From assembly GCA_902544065.1 (NCBI GenBank), contig CACCAS010000006.1, positions 1 to 64,000 of the forward strand: a stretch of 64,000 nucleotides of DNA. The letters are read 5' to 3'. Source of the stretch: an uncultured Pelagibacteraceae bacterium (GTDB lineage Bacteria > Pseudomonadota > Alphaproteobacteria > Pelagibacterales > AG-422-B15). The position numbers and the translations under genes are program-made. The notes under the pieces were generated by a model, which worked only from the letters and a program-made list of their open reading frames with translations, made no database searches and was not told where the DNA came from. Of this stretch, positions 58,395 to 64,000 are shown piece by piece. The stretch's first letter is position 1. Each line of letters starts with the position of its first letter.

Positions 58395-60843
58395 CTTGAT
58401 TTGAGTTTAATGTTTCTAATGCTCTTTCAATAATACGAGGCTTAATTATTGTGAGTGGGTTGGATGAGACTTCTGGATCTTCGACATCACCTTTTAAACT
58501 AAAGTCAATAGAAAATAGCCCTTCCCCCTCATCACCAATAATAATAGGCCCTATAATTGGTACATTCTGAATTATAGCGTTTACTAAATACATAGGACTT
58601 ATTTCTCCAGACATATTAACTACTGATTTCTCTCGTTGAATTTCCCCATCCATGACTAAGCCAATACTGTCACTTACTGCAAATGCATCAATATTATTAA
58701 ATATTTTTTCATTTTCAGTATAACTAATTTTACCGTAACCAAACCGGATGCCTTCTTCTCCCTCTGCAATACTAACCAAACCTGAAATTGATGGAAGTGA
58801 TAAGATTTTCAATGAAGCAGGTGAATTTATTAACACAAAATCTTTTAGATCAATATCAACTTGAGCATTCATTGTGCTTAAATCTCGAACAGACTTCATT
58901 TTTAACTCCCCATCACTTAAAAGTTTTTTAACGGGATGTCTGTTATTTACAAAATGCGTGATATCGCTTGAACTTATGAGATTAATATCAACTTTTTCGT
59001 TCTTTTCCCGCGAGTAATCTAAAGTATGATCATTGACTCGAGCTTTACTATTTACTGATAAAAGCTCACCTTGTTTTACTATTCCTGCCTTAAAATCAAC
59101 AACTTTCACTCCGCCTGCGAAAATTGCCTTATCTGTTTTTATTTTATAATTCTCTTTTGAAAGATAGTGTTCTTTATTCTTCTTATTAGTAGAAATCTTA
59201 TTCATCGATAAGTCTATCATTTCCCCATAAATAGAAAGATTCAATATTCGCTCAGACAAATCACCTGAAATATCAATTTTCACATTTTGACCATTGTTAA
59301 GCTTTAATGATTCAAGATAGAGATGGTTTGTTTTGGATATTCTTATTTTTCCATCTAATTCAATTTGACTATTAATAGATTTAAAAGTTATCTCACTATC
59401 AATATTGTCTTGTATATTTGAGTTAAATTTAATTTTTAAGGCTTCTTTGTCTAATTTTTTTAGATTTATTTGTCTGAAAAAGGCGTTAATATTCGTTAAA
59501 TCTAACTCACCTTTTATTGTTGGAATTTCGCTAAAAAAGTTGTTTATTTGAATATCATAGTTTATTGATCCCGATGTATAGTTTGGACTTTTATTATCAT
59601 CAAATATAAAATTAGAATTAATAGTTCCTTGTGATTCAATTTTTAAGTTTTTAATTGAACTCTCAATATCATTTGATAACGGATTAAAGTTAAAATTTAA
59701 TACTAAATTATTTTCTTCGTTTAAATTTTTCTGAAAAAAATCTAATGCTTTATTTGTATTTCCCTCTCTTGTCGAAATTGATGTCTTTATATAATCTATA
59801 ACTGCTGTTTTACTTACTGAGGTTATCAAATTTACATTCGAATCCTGAAAGTTGTCATCTACAATTAAATAACTTCCATTTTTGAAAGTAACTTTATCAT
59901 TTTTAAAATTTAAAATTTTGATTTTAAATTTATCATCAAGATTCTCTATATCAATATTATAAGAAGTAACATTTCCAAAATTTTGATAAAATTCATTTGT
60001 TGGCAGAATCTCTTTTAGTTCATAAATACCAGAAAGCTTTAATTTCATACCTTCAACAAAATCTTTTAAAAGTGATTTATTCATAAACTTAAATTCTGAT
60101 GTCAATAAAAAAGACTGCCAACCAATAAACCCTGAAAAAGCTTTATCTAATTCAATATTATTAGATATATTTAGAAGTTTCTTGATTGGCTCTTTTTTTG
60201 CTCTAATTTCTAATTTTTTTTGCCATAATTTTTTTTCTGAGTTGAATTTTAAATAACTTGGTCCAGATATAAATAAATCTCCATAATTTAAGGCCAAAAT
60301 GTCTAATTCCCTGTCCAGAAAATCGTAAGTAAAATGAAGATAAAATTTTTCATTAAACATTTTATTGCCGTTCACTAAAGCTGATGACATATAAACATTT
60401 GGATTTTGCATGTTTCTAAAGGAATTGGCTTTTATTTCTAATATGCTTCTCTGCAAGACGATGTCATTACTGAGCTGAACTGCTTTGATAGCAATCTCGT
60501 CAATCACTACTGTTAAAAGCTGATCTTCATTGTTAAAAAAAAGATCATTTAGGTCAAAATCAATTATGATTTGATTTGCACTAAATGATGTTTCATCACT
60601 GATGAATAAATCTGCTTTTGAAACATCAATAAATAAACCCTTGTCTTGACTATGCGTCAATACGAAGTTATCAGAATTCAGATTGATTTCATATTCAGTC
60701 TTTAAGTATGACGATAGTCTTTGCTCTAAAAAATTTATATTCAACCCTCCAAAGATTACCTTGGCAGTGAGGCCGATAATTAACAGAGTGAACACCGCTA
60801 AGACTGAAAATGTTATATATAAAAATAAAAGTTTTTTACTCAC
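58384..60843 (-). CDS. AsmA/YhdP-like outer-membrane homeostasis protein (DUF3971-related)
   Basis: A 819-residue protein with an N-terminal membrane anchor (LLFLYITFSVLAVFTLLIIG), a long beta-rich periplasmic region of repeated Asn/Ile/Lys-rich strands, and an AsmA-like C-terminal domain: FVLINSPASLKILSLPSISG, IRFGYGKISYTENEKIF, MSGEISPMYLVNAIIQNVPI and IGPIIIGDEGEGLFSIDFSL. Such proteins bridge the periplasm and move phospholipids to the outer membrane. It lies 4 bases from prfB. Base use is strongly AT-rich, as in neighbouring genes. Confidence 0.85.
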   Translation of the reverse strand: MSKKLLFLYITFSVLAVFTLLIIGLTAKVIFGGLNINFLEQRLSSYLKTEYEINLNSDNFVLTHSQDKGLFIDVSKADLFISDETSFSANQIIIDFDLNDLFFNNEDQLLTVVIDEIAIKAVQLSNDIVLQRSILEIKANSFRNMQNPNVYMSSALVNGNKMFNEKFYLHFTYDFLDRELDILALNYGDLFISGPSYLKFNSEKKLWQKKLEIRAKKEPIKKLLNISNNIELDKAFSGFIGWQSFLLTSEFKFMNKSLLKDFVEGMKLKLSGIYELKEILPTNEFYQNFGNVTSYNIDIENLDDKFKIKILNFKNDKVTFKNGSYLIVDDNFQDSNVNLITSVSKTAVIDYIKTSISTREGNTNKALDFFQKNLNEENNLVLNFNFNPLSNDIESSIKNLKIESQGTINSNFIFDDNKSPNYTSGSINYDIQINNFFSEIPTIKGELDLTNINAFFRQINLKKLDKEALKIKFNSNIQDNIDSEITFKSINSQIELDGKIRISKTNHLYLESLKLNNGQNVKIDISGDLSERILNLSIYGEMIDLSMNKISTNKKNKEHYLSKENYKIKTDKAIFAGGVKVVDFKAGIVKQGELLSVNSKARVNDHTLDYSREKNEKVDINLISSSDITHFVNNRHPVKKLLSDGELKMKSVRDLSTMNAQVDIDLKDFVLINSPASLKILSLPSISGLVSIAEGEEGIRFGYGKISYTENEKIFNNIDAFAVSDSIGLVMDGEIQREKSVVNMSGEISPMYLVNAIIQNVPIIGPIIIGDEGEGLFSIDFSLKGDVEDPEVSSNPLTIIKPRIIERALETLNSNQVIQ

Positions 60844-60847
60844 TGTT

Positions 60848-61934
60848 TTATTTTAAATTGGAAAATATTAGTTTGTCTATGTCGCCATCTAATACAGCCT
60901 CTGGATCAGATACTTCATAATTACTTCTTAAATCTTTGACCATTCGATATGGATGCAGGACATAAGATCTTATTTGATTTCCCCAACCAATTTCAGACTT
61001 TTTATCTTCTTTAGCTTTGCGTTCATCATCCATTTTTTGAACTTCTATTTCATACAATTTTGATTTTAATAAATTTATAGCAGTTGCCTTGTTTTTGTGT
61101 TGTGATCTCTCATTTTGACATTGAACAACTATTCCAGTGGGAATATGAGTAATTCTTATTGCACTGTCTGTTGTGTTGACATGTTGACCACCTGCTCCCG
61201 AGGCTCTAAATGTATCAATTCTCATGTCTTTATCTAATAAATTTACTTCAATAGTCTCATCAACAAAAGGGGAAATCCATACACTTGAAAAACTTGTATG
61301 TCTTCTTGAATTTGAATCAAAAGGTGAAATTCTTACAAGTCGATGAATACCTGATTCTCTTTTTAGATAACCAAAAGCAAAGCTTCCTTCTATTAATGCA
61401 GTACATGATTTAATTCCTGCCTCATCACCAAAAGACTCGTACATTAATTTAAAGTTAAATTTTTTCTTTTCAGCCCAACGCATATACATTCTTAAAAGCA
61501 TCTGAGCCCAGTCTTGACTCTCTGTACCACCTGCGCCAGCATGTATCTCTAAATAACAACTTTTACCGTCGGCCTCCCCATTGAATTGTAATTTAAATTC
61601 ATTTTCTTCTAATTCAGCTAAAATATCTCTTATTGAAGTGTAACATTCATTAATAGACACTTCATCAGATTCTTCTTTGGCAAGATTGTAATAATCATTT
61701 ACCTCAGATATTTTACTTTCAAAATCACTTATAAGTTTTATTTTATGTTCATTTTCACTGATGCTCATCATAACTCTTTTAGCTTCATCAGGATCGGACC
61801 AAAAATCTTGATCTTCTGTTTTATTTTTTAGATTAATTAACTGTTTTGATATTTTTTCAGTGTCAAAGATGGCTCCGAATAAAATCTAGTTTTTCATTGG
61901 CCAAACCGATTAAATTTGCAAATTCAATATCCAT
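60848..61934 (-). CDS. prfB: Peptide chain release factor 2 (programmed +1 frameshift)
   Basis: RF2 recognises UGA and UAA stops. The reading frame starts at ATG 61932-61934, reads 23 codons (MDIEFANLIGLANEKLDFIR then SHL) to an in-frame TGA at 61863-61865, and continues in the +1 frame as DTEKISKQLINLKNKTEDQD, FWSDPDEAKRVMMSISENEH and on, giving 361 residues, near the usual length of about 365. SPFDSNSRRHTSFSSVWISP and FRASGAGGQHVNTTDSAIRI (GGQ catalytic motif) are present. SPF is the stop-recognition tripeptide expected for RF2. The true gene is two bases from the PBP1A stop. A gene start at internal Met (61771) is wrong. Confidence 0.96.
61862..61877 (-). other. prfB programmed +1 frameshift site
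   Basis: The minus strand reads CGGAGCCATCTTTGAC: an SD-like CGGAG, a three-base spacer (CAT), then the canonical slippery CTT and TGA-C. Known RF2 autoregulation: low RF2 slows termination at this UGA, permitting the +1 shift of the ribosome on CUU. Confidence 0.9.
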
Positions 61935-61936
61935 TA

Positions 61937-64000
61937 TTAATAAATTAAAAATTCCTTCTCTTCACTGTCCTCTATTTCGATAAATTGAAAACCTTCTGAG
62001 CCTACTAATGTTTCTTTTAGGTTAGAGAGATTATCACTTTTTCCAAATGCTTCATATATTGTTTTAGTATCATTTATTTTATTAGAAATTTGTCCAGTGT
62101 CATAATCAATTTTTATCAATTCTACACCTGCAGGTATTATAAAAGGTAGCGCTTTTTTGTTTTCATAATAATTTTTTATAAAATTTTTAAAGATTGGCAC
62201 TGCAACAGATGACCCAGTCTCTCTTTTACCTAATGACTCAGGAATATCAAACCCGGTATAAACACCAACAATTACATCAGATGTAAAACCAATGAACCAG
62301 GCATCAGTGTTATTGTTTGTAGTGCCAGTTTTCCCTGCAATTTCAATACCATCAATTCTAGTTTTCCTGCCTGTACCTCTATCTACCGCTCCTTTTAAAA
62401 TTGAGACCATTTGATAGGCTTTTTGTGCATCAAAAATAATTTCAGATTGATTAATAATTTTGGGTTTAGGAATTTCCTCTATATAAGGCATGCTACAATT
62501 ATTGCATACAACATGATCATTAATAAAAATATTTTTCCCTCTGCGATCTTGTATCCTATCAATTAAAGTACCTTCAACTTTTTTTCCACCATTTACAAAT
62601 GAAGCATATGCAGTTGTAAGTTTGAAAAGAGACGTTTCACCAGCACCCAAAGCCATAGATAGCACTGAAGGCATGTTTAACATTATGTTCGTTCTCTCAG
62701 CTAATTCTGCTATTTGATCCATACCAAGATATTGAGCAATTCTAATTGTCATTAAATTTCTTGAGTTCTCAATTCCTTTTCTTAATGTTGATGGGCCGTA
62801 AAATTTCTTTCCATAATTTTCAGGCTTCCACTTGGCACGTCCTTTTCCTTGATCTAAAACAAAGGGTGCGTCGAGAATCAAACTATTTGGCTGCAACCCA
62901 TTTTCTAGGGCAGCCATGTACACAAACGGTTTGAACGAAGAACCTGGCTGTCTTTTTGCCTGATATACCCTATTAAAATTACTTTCATTGAAATCAAATC
63001 CACCTGATAACGCAAAAACTCTTCCTGTGTGAGGGTCCATAACGATAATTGCGCCGTTAATTTTTGGAATTTGCTCTAAATTATATAAATTGCCGTTGTT
63101 AACAGATACATGAATAATGTCATTGTGGTTGAAAACTTCATTTGCTTTATTTATATTCGGACCAAGATAACCATTTCCAAGACTCTTTCTTGCCCAATTA
63201 ATGTTTAAAATATGCCCATGTTCAATGTCTTTGCCCTTCAATACTTCTATATCAACCCTTCCTTTTACTTCATCAAGTTTAATAACTTTTGCTAAATAGA
63301 AATTATGTGGCTGGACCTTTCCAATGTATTCATTGAACCAACTTTTATTTGCATTATTATCAATAACTCCTCTATATCCATTTCTTTTATCATATTCTAA
63401 TAAGCCTGATTTTAATGCTAGATCAGCAATACGCTGAGTTGAGGTATCAAGCGATGATCTAACCGAAAGACCTCCTGTATATAGATAATCCTCATCATGT
63501 GTTTTGATTATTTGCTTCCTGATTTCTTCTAAATAGTAATCAGATGAAAAAATAGGTTTCTTTTCGGCAGAAGCAATTTGAATAGTTTTTTTGATAGAGG
63601 CATCATACTCATTCTCAGTAATATATTTATTGACGTACATTCTTTTTAAAACCCAATTTCTTCTAATAAAAGATTTTTCATAATTTTTTTTAGGGTTATA
63701 TCTGCTTGGCGCTTTAGGGAGCGCAGCTAGAAAAGAAACTTCAGATAAATCTAATTCCTCTAAAGATTTGTTAAAATATCTATTCGAAGCAGCTGCGACA
63801 CCATATGTTCCATAGCCTAAATAAATTTGATTTAAATAGAGTTCTAAAATTCTTGATTTTGAGAGAGTTGCGTCAATTTTTATTGCCAATAATGCTTCTT
63901 TTGCTTTTCTACTAAGTGAAAGCTCATCATTTAATAAAAAATTTTTTGCAACTTGCTGTGTAATAGTAGATGCTCCCTCAGGTCTTTTATCTGAAAAGAA
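61937..64000 (-). CDS. mrcA: Penicillin-binding protein 1A (bifunctional transglycosylase/transpeptidase), 5' end cut by window edge
   Basis: The open frame continues unbroken past an internal Met at 63889 to base 64000, so the N-terminus is outside the window. The visible 687 residues start FFSDKRPEGASTITQQVAKN, continue FLLNDELSLSRKAKEALLAI (GT51 transglycosylase) and LELYLNQIYLGYGTYGVAAA, then the transpeptidase with QPGSSFKPFVYMAALENG (SxxK), SRNLMTIRIA (SxN-like) and GKTGTTNNNTDAWF (KTG). It polymerises and cross-links peptidoglycan at the inner membrane. The stop lies two bases before prfB. Confidence 0.95.
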   Translation of the reverse strand, partial: FFSDKRPEGASTITQQVAKNFLLNDELSLSRKAKEALLAIKIDATLSKSRILELYLNQIYLGYGTYGVAAASNRYFNKSLEELDLSEVSFLAALPKAPSRYNPKKNYEKSFIRRNWVLKRMYVNKYITENEYDASIKKTIQIASAEKKPIFSSDYYLEEIRKQIIKTHDEDYLYTGGLSVRSSLDTSTQRIADLALKSGLLEYDKRNGYRGVIDNNANKSWFNEYIGKVQPHNFYLAKVIKLDEVKGRVDIEVLKGKDIEHGHILNINWARKSLGNGYLGPNINKANEVFNHNDIIHVSVNNGNLYNLEQIPKINGAIIVMDPHTGRVFALSGGFDFNESNFNRVYQAKRQPGSSFKPFVYMAALENGLQPNSLILDAPFVLDQGKGRAKWKPENYGKKFYGPSTLRKGIENSRNLMTIRIAQYLGMDQIAELAERTNIMLNMPSVLSMALGAGETSLFKLTTAYASFVNGGKKVEGTLIDRIQDRRGKNIFINDHVVCNNCSMPYIEEIPKPKIINQSEIIFDAQKAYQMVSILKGAVDRGTGRKTRIDGIEIAGKTGTTNNNTDAWFIGFTSDVIVGVYTGFDIPESLGKRETGSSVAVPIFKNFIKNYYENKKALPFIIPAGVELIKIDYDTGQISNKINDTKTIYEAFGKSDNLSNLKETLVGSEGFQFIEIEDSEEKEFLIY

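Noticed and set aside
60848-61771. prfB as a truncated or frameshifted pseudogene starting at an internal Met
   Set aside because: The canonical CTT-TGA-C site with an upstream SD-like element and an in-frame conserved N-terminus shows programmed frameshifting.
61937-63889. PBP1A as a complete 650-residue gene starting at 63889
   Set aside because: The frame continues to 64000 with conserved transglycosylase sequence; the apparent Met is internal.

Overview
The window comes from an AT-rich genome of tightly packed genes, many with ATGA or TAATG start/stop overlaps and few terminators. Family content points to a free-living marine alphaproteobacterium of the streamlined low-GC type (HIMB59 / AEGEAN-169 / SAR11-like). 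Supporting features are a PlcP-Agt pair, a DUF1192 protein, a TIGR03084 protein, AtuA, livFGHMK with an acyl-CoA synthetase, and an rrf2-sufBCDSU operon. The lineage is an inference; no rRNA is present. Layout: (1) 1-6300 is a phosphorus block: ppx (cut by the left edge), ppk1, sixA and a plcP-agt pair resembling the phospholipid-to-glycolipid remodelling genes of phosphate-starved alphaproteobacteria, with a Pho-box-like site upstream. (2) 6400-13630 is a zinc block: znuA with a 75-residue His/Asp/Glu repeat, DUF1826, znuCB, zur, and a second uptake set (DUF2796/ZrgA, ABC ATPase, FtsX-type permease, DUF3299), with two near-consensus Zur boxes. (3) 13700-23420 holds membrane proteins of unknown role, livHMG, an arylsulfotransferase-like gene bracketed by a 23-bp direct repeat of the livG 3' end, then CIA30, DoxX, a PQQ-type sugar dehydrogenase, DUF2237 and small membrane proteins. 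(4) 23500-35060 is catabolic: nitronate monooxygenase, enoyl-CoA hydratase, TIGR03084, FAD monooxygenase, thiamine pyrophosphokinase, two livK-type binding proteins, acyl-CoA synthetase, livF and AtuA. The Liv transporter is therefore split into livHMG and livKK-fadD-livF about 11 kb apart. (5) 35100-48300 is accessory: fatty acid desaturase, cyclopropane synthase, two exported paralogues of no recognised family, a secreted metzincin-like protein, msrA, a methyltransferase, several small ABM/cupin/SnoaL proteins and an SDR, plus three small genes found by reading the gaps. (6) 48334-55252 carries tRNA-Lys and a cysE-iscR-sufBCDSU-msrB-sufT operon preceded by a near-consensus IscR box. (7) 55354-64000 has an alpha/beta hydrolase, anmK, tyrS, an AsmA/YhdP-like protein, prfB with an intact programmed +1 frameshift (both halves located), and a PBP1A cut by the right edge. 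The most coherent themes are nutrient stress (phosphate, zinc, iron-sulfur), each with its own candidate operator, and membrane lipid modification (plcP-agt, desaturase, cfa). No phage, IS element or CRISPR array was seen.
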